From the NCBI GenBank assembly GCA_031266695.1, contig JAISAK010000233.1, positions 1-9,621 on the forward strand: a stretch of DNA of 9,621 nucleotides. The letters are read 5' to 3'. The DNA is from Treponema sp. (GTDB taxonomy: Bacteria > Spirochaetota > Spirochaetia > Treponematales > Breznakiellaceae). This document shows, piece after piece, positions 1-6,746 of the stretch. Positions within the stretch are counted from its first letter, which is position 1; every line of letters begins with the position of its first letter. A program made the position numbers and the translations under genes. The notes beneath the pieces were generated by a model. The model had not been told where the DNA came from, ran no database searches, and saw nothing but the letters and a program-made list of their open reading frames with translations.

Positions 1-127
1 CCTTGCCTGCCCGGCGACTTCTGGCCTCCTACAAGAAGGTTGATCGTCGAAGAGAGTAAAAGTATCCATCAGAAAATAAAGGCGTTCACGGAACAAAGTT
101 GAGGAACATAGGAGCGGGCAGGCAAGG
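1..127. repeat. Long inverted-repeat structure at left edge (possible MITE or structured RNA)
   Basis: CCTTGCCTGCCCG at 1-13 is perfectly complementary to CGGGCAGGCAAGG at 115-127. Directly inside, CTCCTA (26-31) pairs with TAGGAG (109-114), so the two arms form 13+6 bp separated by a 12-nt one-sided bulge (14-25). A further local pairing, CTTCT (18-22) with AGAAG (34-38), competes with this. The left arm starts at base 1, so the element may continue beyond the window. No coding region is convincing here. It could be a small palindromic mobile repeat or a structured non-coding RNA. I recognise no 4.5S, tmRNA or RNase P signature. The pairing is seen directly; the function is unknown. Confidence 0.5.
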
Positions 128-132
128 CCAGG

Positions 133-264
133 GGGGTATAAAATATCATCTTGTATGTATTTCGCGGTACAGGCAAGTGAACGGCGGCTTTGGCGCTCCC
201 ACGGGGGAATATCCTGTTTTCATTTGTATCGCTTGGGGTATGACATATTACCTTGCATGTATTT
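133..264. repeat. Two imperfect 30-bp direct repeats downstream of argH
   Basis: Copy 1 (133-162) and copy 2 (235-264) both begin GGGGTAT and end ATGTATTT, and agree at 25 of 30 positions. They are 72 bp apart. A more degenerate third copy may begin near 203 (GGGGGAATATC). Copy 2 ends at the first base of the argH stop codon. The spacing and the degeneracy argue against a CRISPR array. The rest of 128-263 holds no supportable gene and no clear Rho-independent terminator for the arg operon. Confidence 0.5.
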
Positions 265-1757
265 TACGCTTTTGTCAGCTTTTTTCTCAGTGTTCTGATC
301 TGCCGCCGCACTTCCTTTGGCGCGGCGCCGCCGGGGGTAGTGCGGGCGCCGGCGCAGGCCGAGGGGCTTAGGGCGCGGTAGACGTCTTCCTCAAAAAGGG
401 GCGACCGCTTTTTCATCTCGGCCAGGGGCTGCTGGGACAGGCTGCGCCGGCCCGCCGCGACGCAGTCCCTGACGATGAGGGCAACGGCCTCGTGGGCCTT
501 TCTGAAGGGAAGGCCCTTTCGGACAAGATAATCGGCGGCGTCGGTTGCCTCAAGGAAACCGCCGGCGCAGGCGGCTTTCATTCTTTTGAGGTTAAAGGAG
601 GCGCTCTGCATCATCCCGCGAAAAATCCGCAGGCAGGCGCCGACGGTATCAAGGCTGTCGAAAAGGCTCTCCTTGTCCTCCTGCAGATCCTTGTCGTAGG
701 CGTAGGGCAGGCCCTTGAGAAGCGTCAGGAGGGCAACAAGGTTTCCCGCCGTCCTGCCCGCCTTGCCGCGGATAAGTTCCGCGAAGTCGGGATTTTTTTT
801 CTGGGGCATGATGGAAGAACCGGTGCTCCAGGCTTCGGAAAGTTCGATAAAATTAAATTCCTCGCTGGCCCAGATAACGATGTCCTCGCAGAAGCGGGAA
901 AGGTGGATCATGGTTATGGCGCAGGCGGAAGAAAGTTCCAGCGCGAAGTCCCGGTCGGCCACGGAGTCCATTGAATTGAGGGTGGGCCGGGCAAAGCCCA
1001 GAGCCCCGGCGGTTTCCGCCCTGTCAAGGGGAAGGCCCGAACCCGCGAGGGCGCCCGAACCCAGGGGACATTCGTCAAGACGGACGAGGGCGTCGGCAAA
1101 ACGGGAAAGATCCCGCTCAAGGCCCGCGCACCAGGCGCAGAGGTGATGTCCCAGAGTTACCGGCTGCGCCCGCTGAAGATGAGTGTAGCCGGGCATGACG
1201 GCGGACGCGTACTTTTCCGCCTGATCGAGCAGGACCCGGATCGTTTCGGCAAGACCGGCGCGCAATTCCGGCACCGTCCGTTTGAGGTACAGCCTGAAAT
1301 CCAGGGCTACCTGATCGTTCCGGCTCCGCCCCGCGTGAACCATGCGGCCTTCGTCGCCCAGCCGCGCGGTGAGGATTCCCTCGATAAAGGAATGAATGTC
1401 CTCCGCGCCTTCGTCGAAGGCAAGCTTTCCCGTTTCAAGGTCCCTTGCGATTCTGCCGAGCTCCGCGTCAATCCGCGCCGCGGCCTTTGCCGGAATAATC
1501 CCCTGTTTTCCAAGCATGGCGGCGTGGACGCGGCTTCCCGCTATATCGTCAAAGGCAAGCCGCCTGTCAACGGGGAGGGAAGCCTGAAAAGCGAAAGCCC
1601 CGGCGTCCGGCTTTTCCGCGGTCCGGCCCGCCCATAAAACGGCCCCGGAATTTTTTTCCCTCTCCCCGGCCGCTTTGCTTCGGGATTCCCCGTTTCGCCT
1701 AACGGAAGTTTTCTTCCCGCCGGCGGAGGGACGCCCGCCTTTTTTTGCCGGGCCCAT
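264..1757 (-). CDS. argH: Argininosuccinate lyase
   Basis: Cleaves argininosuccinate to arginine and fumarate, the last step of arginine synthesis; cytosolic homotetramer of the fumarase/aspartase superfamily. The 497-residue product shows HAGRSRNDQV (141-150), GYTHLQRAQPV (190-200) and the superfamily signature GSSIMPQKKNPD (313-324) with the catalytic serine loop. The usual N-terminal start of the fold is seen as LWAGR at 41-45, where most homologues have WGGRF. About 38 residues precede it: a basic, low-complexity Lys/Gly/Ser/Arg extension not usual for ArgH, which explains the length above the common 455-470. The only usable start I see is the ATG at 1757, which overlaps the argG stop as TAATG and has only a weak AAGG upstream, suggesting translational coupling. 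It is the last gene of the arg operon. Confidence 0.96.
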   Translation of the reverse strand: MGPAKKGGRPSAGGKKTSVRRNGESRSKAAGEREKNSGAVLWAGRTAEKPDAGAFAFQASLPVDRRLAFDDIAGSRVHAAMLGKQGIIPAKAAARIDAELGRIARDLETGKLAFDEGAEDIHSFIEGILTARLGDEGRMVHAGRSRNDQVALDFRLYLKRTVPELRAGLAETIRVLLDQAEKYASAVMPGYTHLQRAQPVTLGHHLCAWCAGLERDLSRFADALVRLDECPLGSGALAGSGLPLDRAETAGALGFARPTLNSMDSVADRDFALELSSACAITMIHLSRFCEDIVIWASEEFNFIELSEAWSTGSSIMPQKKNPDFAELIRGKAGRTAGNLVALLTLLKGLPYAYDKDLQEDKESLFDSLDTVGACLRIFRGMMQSASFNLKRMKAACAGGFLEATDAADYLVRKGLPFRKAHEAVALIVRDCVAAGRRSLSQQPLAEMKKRSPLFEEDVYRALSPSACAGARTTPGGAAPKEVRRQIRTLRKKLTKA

Positions 1758-3022
1758 TATTTCTTTGCCTTTGCCTTCTTCGCTTTTCCGCCCGGAGCGT
1801 TTCCGGCGGCGGCCCTGCCCTTCTTCAGCTGCTCCATGAGGGAACGTACCAGCACTGGCAGTCCGTAGAGCCTGATAAAGCCCCTTGCGTCGGCGTGGCT
1901 GTAGAGTTCGCCCGTGGTAAAGCTTGCGATGCCGGCGTTATACAGGGAATAGGGAGACGTCGCGCCCGCGGAGCCGATGGAACCCTTGTAGAGCTTAAGC
2001 CGCACCCTGCCGCTGACGGTTTTTTGGGTAGAATCCACAAAGGCCGAAAGGCTTTCACGCAGGGGGGTAAACCAGAGGCCGCCGTAGATAAGCTCGCCCA
2101 GCTTGAGGGCAATCTGCTGCTTGTAGGAATAGGTCTGCCGGTCAAGGCAGAGGTGTTCCAGTTCCTGGTGGGCGTAGTAGAGTATGCTGCCTCCGGGCGT
2201 TTCGTAGACGCCGCGGCTCTTCATTCCCACGACGCGGTTTTCAACCAGGTCGCTGATGCCCACTCCGTTGGCCCCGCCGATTTTGTTAAGGAATCGAATC
2301 AGGCTTACCCCGTCCATTTTCTTTCCGTTAGCTGCAACGGGTATTCCCTTTTCAAATTCCAGCTCGACATATTCGGGCCTGTTGGGAGCCTTCTCCGGGG
2401 GAACGGTCAGGCTGAGCATCTTTTTGAAATTGGGCTCGCCGGCCGGGTCTTCCAGATCAAGGCCCTCGTGGGAAATGTGCCAGAGGTTGTCGTCCCGGCT
2501 GTAGGAATCTTTTTTCTTCATGGGTACGGGAATATTTCTGCGCCTGAGGTAGCGTATCTCCTCCTCGCGGCTCTTGAGTTTCCAGGTACGCCAGGGCGCG
2601 ATGATCTCAAGGTCGGGGGCAAAGGCCGTGATCCCCAGGTCAAAGCGCACCTGATCGTTGCCCTTGCCGGTTGCGCCGTGGGCAATAGCGTCGGCTTTTT
2701 CCCTGCGCGCGTATTCCACCAGCACCTTCGCGATGAGGGGACGCGCCGTTGAGGTTCCCAGGAGATACTTGTCTTCGTACAGAGCGTTTGCCTTGAGGGC
2801 GGGCCACACAAAGTTTTCAACATATTCCTGTTTAACATCCGCCACGTGGCAGGCGGAAGCGCCCGTATTCAGGGCGCGTTTCTGCAGGGCCTTCCAGTCC
2901 GCTTCCTGTCCCACGTCAACGCAGACGGCAACGATGTCGCAATCATAATTTTCCCTGAGCCAGGGGATAATCACCGTGGTGTCCAAACCGCCCGAATAGG
3001 CAAGCACTATCTTCTTCTTCAT
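1757..3022 (-). CDS. argG: Argininosuccinate synthase
   Basis: Condenses citrulline and aspartate using ATP to give argininosuccinate. The 421-residue product has the N-type ATP pyrophosphatase P-loop AYSGGLDTT (8-16), [12 protein letters not shown] (116-127) and [10 protein letters not shown] (137-146), plus the conserved [10 protein letters not shown] segment (175-184). The start at 3022 ([12 protein letters not shown]) is chosen because AGGAG lies 5 nt upstream (3028-3032) and homologues start here. An open frame upstream to 3124 runs through intergenic hairpins and is not family-like. The last 20 residues (402-421) form a Lys/Ala/Gly tail that looks appended to the normal C terminus. The stop TAA shares one base with the argH start. 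Typical ArgG is about 400 residues. Confidence 0.97.
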   Translation of the reverse strand: MKKKIVLAYSGGLDTTVIIPWLRENYDCDIVAVCVDVGQEADWKALQKRALNTGASACHVADVKQEYVENFVWPALKANALYEDKYLLGTSTARPLIAKVLVEYARREKADAIAHGATGKGNDQVRFDLGITAFAPDLEIIAPWRTWKLKSREEEIRYLRRRNIPVPMKKKDSYSRDDNLWHISHEGLDLEDPAGEPNFKKMLSLTVPPEKAPNRPEYVELEFEKGIPVAANGKKMDGVSLIRFLNKIGGANGVGISDLVENRVVGMKSRGVYETPGGSILYYAHQELEHLCLDRQTYSYKQQIALKLGELIYGGLWFTPLRESLSAFVDSTQKTVSGRVRLKLYKGSIGSAGATSPYSLYNAGIASFTTGELYSHADARGFIRLYGLPVLVRSLMEQLKKGRAAAGNAPGGKAKKAKAKK

Positions 3023-3027
3023 GATAA

Positions 3028-3032
3028 CTCCT
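3028..3032 (-). promoter_or_regulatory. argG ribosome binding site
   Basis: Reads AGGAG on the minus strand, 5 nt before the ATG at 3022. It decides the start in favour of 3022 over the in-frame upstream ATG at 3124. Confidence 0.8.
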
Positions 3033-3049
3033 GGGACAATTATCCCGAA

Positions 3050-3079
3050 AGGCTCCGCCTTAGGCAAGGCTAGGAGCCT
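3050..3079 (-). promoter_or_regulatory. GC-rich hairpin upstream of argG
   Basis: AGGCTCC (3050-3056) pairs with GGAGCCT (3073-3079). Inside it GCCTT (3057-3061) pairs with AAGGC (3066-3070). This gives a 12-bp stem with a two-base bulge (3071-3072) and a 4-base loop. In the arg transcript it ends 18 nt before the argG Shine-Dalgarno and is followed by TTTCGGG, so it is not a clean U-tract terminator. It may act in RNA processing, partial attenuation or differential stability between argD and argG. Confidence 0.55.
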
Positions 3080-3091
3080 GTTGCACTTGTA

Positions 3092-3122
3092 GGTTTTTGC
3101 GTTACTTTGTACCGCAAAAACC
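3092..3122 (-). promoter_or_regulatory. Hairpin in the argD-argG gap
   Basis: GGTTTTTGCG (3092-3101) is perfectly complementary to CGCAAAAACC (3113-3122), with an 11-nt loop. In the argD-to-argG direction it starts 17 nt after the argD stop. The arm carries five consecutive T or A bases, but no separate U-tract follows, so terminator function is uncertain. Together with the 3050-3079 hairpin it fills most of the 116-bp gap. Confidence 0.55.
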
Positions 3123-3138
3123 ACAATTAATGGGCTCC

Positions 3139-4305
3139 TTACGCGTCCAGAACTCCCCTGAGTATGGCAAGCCCCTGATCGATCTCGCCGCCGCTTATCG
3201 TATAGGGCGGCAGGAGGCGCAGGGTTTTTGGCCCGGCGGAAAGAAGGAGCAGGCCCTTTGAGAGGGCTTTTTCCAGAACCGGCCAGGCCTCGCTTTCAAT
3301 ATCAACGCCGATCATCAACCCCCGGCCCCGGACTTCCTTTACTCCGGAATGTTTCCAGCCCCTTATCGCGGCGATGATCTTTTCACCCTTCCGGGCGATT
3401 TCCCTGAGAAAGGCCGGATCGTTCACGGTCTTGAGTACCACCAGGCCCGCGGCGGCGGCCAGGGGGTTTCCGCCGAAGGTGCTGCCGTGATCCCCGGATT
3501 CAAAAACGTCCGCGGCCTTTCCGCCTGCAAGGACGGCGCCGGCCGGAACGCCCGCGGCAAGGCCCTTCGCCAGGGTAACCACGTCGGCGCTGACGCCGTA
3601 GTGCTCCAGGGCAAGAAAAGTTCCGGTCCGGCCAAGGCCGCATTGTATTTCATCAAACATGAGAAGTATGTCCCGCTCGGCGCAGAGCTTTGCCGCCGCG
3701 GCGATAAATTCACCGGTCTGCGGAATAATGCCGCTTTCACCCTGTATCGCTTCGATTAAAAGGCCCGCAACCGCGGCCTTGTCCAGGGCCTTGTCCAGCG
3801 CGTCAATGTCGCCGCCGGGGATATAGTCAAAGCCGTCGGTAAAGGGGCCAAAGTCCCGGTGAAATTTCTCCTGACCCGTAGCCGAAAGGGTCGTGATGGT
3901 TCGGCCGTGGAAACTCCCCCGGAGGGTGACAATGGTGTGCCTGCCGGGGCCGTATTTTTTAAGCGAGTACTTGCGGGCAATTTTGCAGGCCCCCTCGTTG
4001 GCCTCCGCGCCGGAATTGGCAAGGAACACGTTTTTCATTCCCGCCTTTGAGCAGGCCTCGACGAGTTTTTCCGCAAAGGCCGCGGCCACGTCGCTCTGAT
4101 AGTAATTGCAGACATGGTTGAATTTTGCCGCCTGCTCCGAGACAGCCCGCACCAGGGGCGGGTAATTGTGACCAAGACAGTTCACCGCTATGCCGGAGCC
4201 GAAGTCCAGGTATTCTTTTCCGTTGATGTCGAAGAGCCTGGAACCTTCGCCCCGGGCAAAGATTACCGGCAGCCGGTGGTAGGTATTCATAAATACATCG
4301 GACAT
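3139..4305 (-). CDS. argD: Acetylornithine aminotransferase
   Basis: PLP-dependent class III aminotransferase converting N-acetylglutamate semialdehyde and glutamate to N-acetylornithine and 2-oxoglutarate. The 388-residue length is normal. Motifs in order: [15 protein letters not shown] (97-111), GSFHGRT (130-136), EAIQGESG (185-192), [12 protein letters not shown] (217-228) with D218 contacting the PLP ring nitrogen, TLAKGLAAG (244-252) with K247 as the predicted Schiff-base lysine, and [14 protein letters not shown] (274-287). The start at 4305 has AAGGG about 6 nt upstream. Family-level sequence does not exclude succinyldiaminopimelate or ornithine activity as well, but its place between argB and argG makes ArgD the main role. 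Confidence 0.95.
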   Translation of the reverse strand: MSDVFMNTYHRLPVIFARGEGSRLFDINGKEYLDFGSGIAVNCLGHNYPPLVRAVSEQAAKFNHVCNYYQSDVAAAFAEKLVEACSKAGMKNVFLANSGAEANEGACKIARKYSLKKYGPGRHTIVTLRGSFHGRTITTLSATGQEKFHRDFGPFTDGFDYIPGGDIDALDKALDKAAVAGLLIEAIQGESGIIPQTGEFIAAAAKLCAERDILLMFDEIQCGLGRTGTFLALEHYGVSADVVTLAKGLAAGVPAGAVLAGGKAADVFESGDHGSTFGGNPLAAAAGLVVLKTVNDPAFLREIARKGEKIIAAIRGWKHSGVKEVRGRGLMIGVDIESEAWPVLEKALSKGLLLLSAGPKTLRLLPPYTISGGEIDQGLAILRGVLDA

Positions 4306-4323
4306 ACTGTACCCTTATCCTTT

Positions 4324-4351
4324 GCCGCAATTACGGGACTGCGGCAGTCCC
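4324..4351 (-). promoter_or_regulatory. Mutually exclusive hairpins ahead of argD
   Basis: GGGACTG (4335-4341) pairs perfectly with CAGTCCC (4345-4351) around a 3-nt loop. Alternatively GCCGCA (4324-4329) pairs with TGCGGC (4340-4345); the two pairings share bases and cannot coexist. Both lie just upstream of the argD ribosome binding site, in the 93-bp argB-argD gap. No U-tract follows. The gap also contains the 10-bp palindrome TAGCGCGCTA (4372-4381). A role in argD translation is only an inference. Confidence 0.4.
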
Positions 4352-4398
4352 AAATATACCGAAAACCCGGTTAGCGCGCTATCCCCCGCGTTGGCGTT

Positions 4399-5274
4399 TC
4401 AGGGAACAATCGTTGTCCCGATACCCTCGCCGGTAAAGAGTTCGATTAACAGCGCGTGGGGAAGGCGTCCGTCCAGGATGCGGGCCTTCTTTACCCCGCC
4501 GTCGAGGGCAAGGCGGCAGCAGTCGGTCTTTGGAATCATGCCTTTGCTTACGACGCCGTTTTTCTTCATCTCCTCCAGTTCCGCGCGGGTCGCCGTCCCG
4601 ACAAGGGAGTCGGGATCCTGCAGGTTCCGGAGCAGGCCCCGCACATCGGTCATAAGGAGAAGCTCCTCCGCCTTCATTGCGGCGGCTATGCGCGCCGCGG
4701 CGATATCGGCGTTGACGTTGAGGATCAGCCCCGAATCTTCGCCGAAGCCGATGGCGACCGAAGACACCACCGGAACCGCCCCGGAATCGAGAATCGTATT
4801 GAGCGGCGAAACGTCGACCTCTTCGATTTCGCCGACAAGCCCCAGGTCTTCTTCGCCGCGGATCTTTCTCGCCTTAAGCAGGGCGCCGTCTATGCCGCAG
4901 AGTCCCAGAGCCCTGCCGCCGGCACGCGCGATGCGGCCGGTAATGTCTTTGTTCACTTTGCCGCAGAGAACCATCTGCACAATTTCCATTGTCTCCTCGT
5001 CGGTATAACGGAGCCCCTTTACAAAACGGCTTTCCTTGCCGACCCTTTTCAGCATCGCGTCTATCTCCGGGCCGCCGCCGTGAACCAGGACTACGCGCAT
5101 TCCCACGCAGGACATCATGACAAGATCTTCCATTACGGCCGTCTTGAGATCTTCGTTGATCATGGCGTTCCCGCCGTATTTAACCACAACGGTCTTTCCC
5201 TGAAATTTTTGAATGTAGGGAAGGGCCCGGGCTAAAACCGCCGCCCTGTCGCCGCTGTCAAAGGTTTCCTTCAT
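4399..5274 (-). CDS. argB: Acetylglutamate kinase
   Basis: Phosphorylates N-acetylglutamate, the second committed step of arginine synthesis; amino-acid kinase fold. The 291-residue product has the ATP-binding KYGGNAM (32-38) and LVHGGGPEID (63-72), NVNADIAA (186-193), KGMIPK (244-249) and the C-terminal IDGR-type segment ILDGRLPHALLIELF (266-280). Residues 11-28 (AAVLARALPYIQKFQGKT) resemble the N-terminal helix of hexameric, arginine-inhibited kinases such as those of Pseudomonas and Thermotoga, so feedback inhibition by arginine is likely (inference). The start at 5274 is preferred over the in-frame ATG at 5352 because an AAAGG site lies about 8 nt upstream and the upstream residues overlap the end of argC and are not family-like. 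Confidence 0.95.
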   Translation of the reverse strand: MKETFDSGDRAAVLARALPYIQKFQGKTVVVKYGGNAMINEDLKTAVMEDLVMMSCVGMRVVLVHGGGPEIDAMLKRVGKESRFVKGLRYTDEETMEIVQMVLCGKVNKDITGRIARAGGRALGLCGIDGALLKARKIRGEEDLGLVGEIEEVDVSPLNTILDSGAVPVVSSVAIGFGEDSGLILNVNADIAAARIAAAMKAEELLLMTDVRGLLRNLQDPDSLVGTATRAELEEMKKNGVVSKGMIPKTDCCRLALDGGVKKARILDGRLPHALLIELFTGEGIGTTIVP

Positions 5275-5308
5275 ATCTTCCGCCTTTCTCCCTGCCTTTT
5301 CCGCGGCG

Positions 5309-6523
5309 CTAAAACAGGGCCGGCGCCGCTTCCAGGCCGGCCTTTTCGTCAAAACCCATAAGGATATTCATGTTCTGCACCGCCTGTCCCGCGGCGCCCT
5401 TTACCATATTGTCAAGGGCGCTTACAACGATAAGGGTGGTTCCGGTTTGATCCAAATGCACCGAAACGTCGCAGTAATTGGACTGGCGCACGCGGTTAGT
5501 CGCCGCGGCAAGGCCGGCGGGCAGCACCCGCACGAAGGGCTCGTCCCTGTAAAAATCCGCGTAGAGGGCGCGGATTTCGCCGGCTTTTTTTTCAACCTCC
5601 CCGGAAGGCGGCCGCACCGCGGACAACGCGGAGACCGGAGCGGAAACGCCGCTTTCCCGGGCCGAAGCGCTCCCCGCCCGCCAGGCCGGGACAAGGGGAA
5701 TGTAGATCGTGCTGAGTATGCCCCGGTTCAGGGGCGCAAGGTGGGGCGTGAAGATCAGGCCCGGCCAGGCCTCCCCCTCCGCGGCGGCCCGCGCGGCATC
5801 GCTTTCCGGGACGGCGGCCCGCGCGGCCATAGCGGCGAAATTCCTGCTGATTTCCGGAGTGTGCCGGTGGCTTCCCACCTTGTAGGGGCTTAGGGAATCG
5901 AAGCACTCGGGGAAATGAAAGGATCGGGAAGGCTCCCGGCCGCCGCCGGTAACGCCGGAAGCGGCGTCTACGATAATGGGCGCGGGACAGCCCGCGGCGC
6001 CGGGCCCGGCAACAAGCCCCCGCGCAAGGGCGGGAAAGGCGCCCAGCGAAGCGCCCGTGGGATAGCAGCCGGGATTGCCGATAATCACCCGCCCCGAGGC
6101 GGCCAGCTCTTTGATACGCGCCCTGTTAAGCTCGGGAAGGCCGTAAACGGAGTGTTCGCGCAGCTCGGGATAAACGAAGGGCTTGCCGTACCAGGCCCTG
6201 AAGGTCTCTTCGTCCCTGTCGAAACGGTAATCCGCGGAGAGATCGATAAAGGGTATTCCGCGCTTGACGCAGATTTTCGCGAAGTCCTCCCCTACCCCGT
6301 GGGGCAGCGCGGCAAAGACCACGTCCGCGCCGGAACAAACCTCTTCGGGTTTTACCAGAGCCGCGGAAATCTTTCCCAGAAAGTTGGGGTACAGGTTTTC
6401 AATTCTGTCGCCTTCAAAAGTGACCGAAGAAAGAATCAATCCTCCGGTTTTGGGATGCCCCAAAAGGAGCCTGACCAGTTCGGCCCCCGCGTATCCCGTA
6501 GCGCCGATAACGCCCGCTGTCAT
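5309..6523 (-). CDS. argC: N-acetyl-gamma-glutamyl-phosphate reductase
   Basis: NADPH-dependent reduction of N-acetylglutamyl phosphate to the semialdehyde. The product begins with a Rossmann motif VIGATGYAGAELVRLL (5-20). The active-site cysteine is C153 in GNPGCYPTGA (149-158), and the HRHTPEI segment (219-225) carries the catalytic histidine. FTPHLAPLNRGILSTIY (258-274) and the C-terminal NMVKGAAGQAVQNMN (372-386) are also typical. At 404 residues it is longer than the common 340-350: an Ala/Ser/Pro-rich insertion sits at roughly 281-311 between ILSTIYIPL and the GEIRALYADFY segment, and a shorter Ala-rich stretch lies near 242-250. GGAGG lies 5 nt before the ATG at 6523. It is the first gene of the arg operon; argB follows 34 bp downstream. 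Confidence 0.96.
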   Translation of the reverse strand: MTAGVIGATGYAGAELVRLLLGHPKTGGLILSSVTFEGDRIENLYPNFLGKISAALVKPEEVCSGADVVFAALPHGVGEDFAKICVKRGIPFIDLSADYRFDRDEETFRAWYGKPFVYPELREHSVYGLPELNRARIKELAASGRVIIGNPGCYPTGASLGAFPALARGLVAGPGAAGCPAPIIVDAASGVTGGGREPSRSFHFPECFDSLSPYKVGSHRHTPEISRNFAAMAARAAVPESDAARAAAEGEAWPGLIFTPHLAPLNRGILSTIYIPLVPAWRAGSASARESGVSAPVSALSAVRPPSGEVEKKAGEIRALYADFYRDEPFVRVLPAGLAAATNRVRQSNYCDVSVHLDQTGTTLIVVSALDNMVKGAAGQAVQNMNILMGFDEKAGLEAAPALF

Positions 6524-6528
6524 GGAAA

Positions 6529-6533
6529 CCTCC
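6529..6533 (-). promoter_or_regulatory. argC ribosome binding site
   Basis: A perfect GGAGG on the minus strand, 5 nt from the argC ATG. It is among the best matches in the window and fixes the argC start at 6523. Confidence 0.85.
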
Positions 6534-6540
6534 GAATTTG

Positions 6541-6613
6541 TTCCCTGAAATTTTCAAAGGGTCAGAGAATTCCGGTTGTCCGAAACCAGCCGGTTTTGGA
6601 ACAAGCCGGAATT
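6541..6613 (-). repeat. Two abutting palindromes in the argC leader (proximal pair)
   Basis: Palindrome A: TTCCCTGA (6541-6548) pairs with TCAGAGAA (6562-6569) at 7 of 8 positions. Palindrome B: AATTCCGG (6568-6575) pairs with CCGGAATT (6606-6613). It continues inward through TTGT/ACAA and CC/GG to AAACC (6583-6587) with GGTTT (6592-6596) around a 4-nt loop, with only two single-base bulges and one mismatch or wobble. A and B share two bases, so they would compete at the junction. They lie between the argC Shine-Dalgarno and the next palindrome. Confidence 0.6.
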
Positions 6614-6615
6614 TT

Positions 6616-6646
6616 ATTCCCTGACAATCTGAAATTGTCAGGGAAT
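6616..6646 (-). repeat. Perfect 13-bp hairpin in the argC leader
   Basis: ATTCCCTGACAAT (6616-6628) and ATTGTCAGGGAAT (6634-6646) are exact complements around a 5-nt loop. With the following TTCCG it aligns to palindrome A plus its flank (6540-6576), so the two are diverged copies of one unit of about 35 bp. No U-tract follows in the argC direction (AAAATTCC), so it is not an evident terminator. Confidence 0.7.
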
Positions 6647-6659
6647 TCCGATTATAATT

Positions 6660-6701
6660 GTTTGTCAGGCAACGAATTAGACAATTCCTTGCCTGACAAA
6701 C
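6660..6701 (-). repeat. 42-bp near-perfect hairpin in the argC leader (distal)
   Basis: GTTTGTCAGGCAA (6660-6672) pairs perfectly with TTGCCTGACAAAC (6689-6701). After one C-C mismatch, GAATT (6674-6678) pairs with AATTC (6683-6687) around a 4-nt loop, so 18 of 19 stem positions pair. The TTGTCAGG core is shared with the 6616-6646 hairpin. It lies just downstream of the proposed argC promoter. It could be an operator, an RNA control element or a member of a short palindromic repeat family. Confidence 0.7.
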
Positions 6702-6713
6702 TCAAATCTGTGG

Positions 6714-6746
6714 AGTATATTTTGCATATTTATAAATCCCTGTCAA
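6714..6746 (-). promoter_or_regulatory. Putative argC operon promoter
   Basis: On the minus strand a consensus -35 TTGACA (6746-6741) is followed by TATACT (6719-6714), 5 of 6 to the -10 consensus. The spacer is 21 bp, longer than the usual 17, so strength or activator dependence is uncertain. An 18-bp spacing would use AAATAT instead. If active, the transcript carries a leader of roughly 180 nt with all four palindromes before argC. Confidence 0.4.

Noticed and set aside
1..127. Known housekeeping RNA (4.5S, tmRNA, RNase P)
   Set aside because: No diagnostic conserved motifs of these RNAs could be found.
133..264. CRISPR array
   Set aside because: Only two clear, diverged repeats with a 72-bp interval and no cas genes.
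99..371. Plus-strand open frame of 90 codons at the left end
   Set aside because: It crosses the inverted-repeat arm and the direct repeats, runs antisense into argH, and has no protein-like pattern.
1745..2752. Long plus-strand open frame (335 codons) opposite argG
   Set aside because: It is the antisense shadow of the strongly conserved argG; high GC keeps several frames open.
3023..3124. N-terminal extension of argG to an upstream ATG
   Set aside because: It would translate the hairpin region; the AGGAG-linked ATG at 3022 matches the family start.
5275..5352. N-terminal extension of argB to an ATG at 5352
   Set aside because: It overlaps the end of argC, is not similar to the family, and the internal ATG has a ribosome binding site.
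6616..6646. Rho-independent terminator
   Set aside because: No U-tract follows the perfect stem in either direction.
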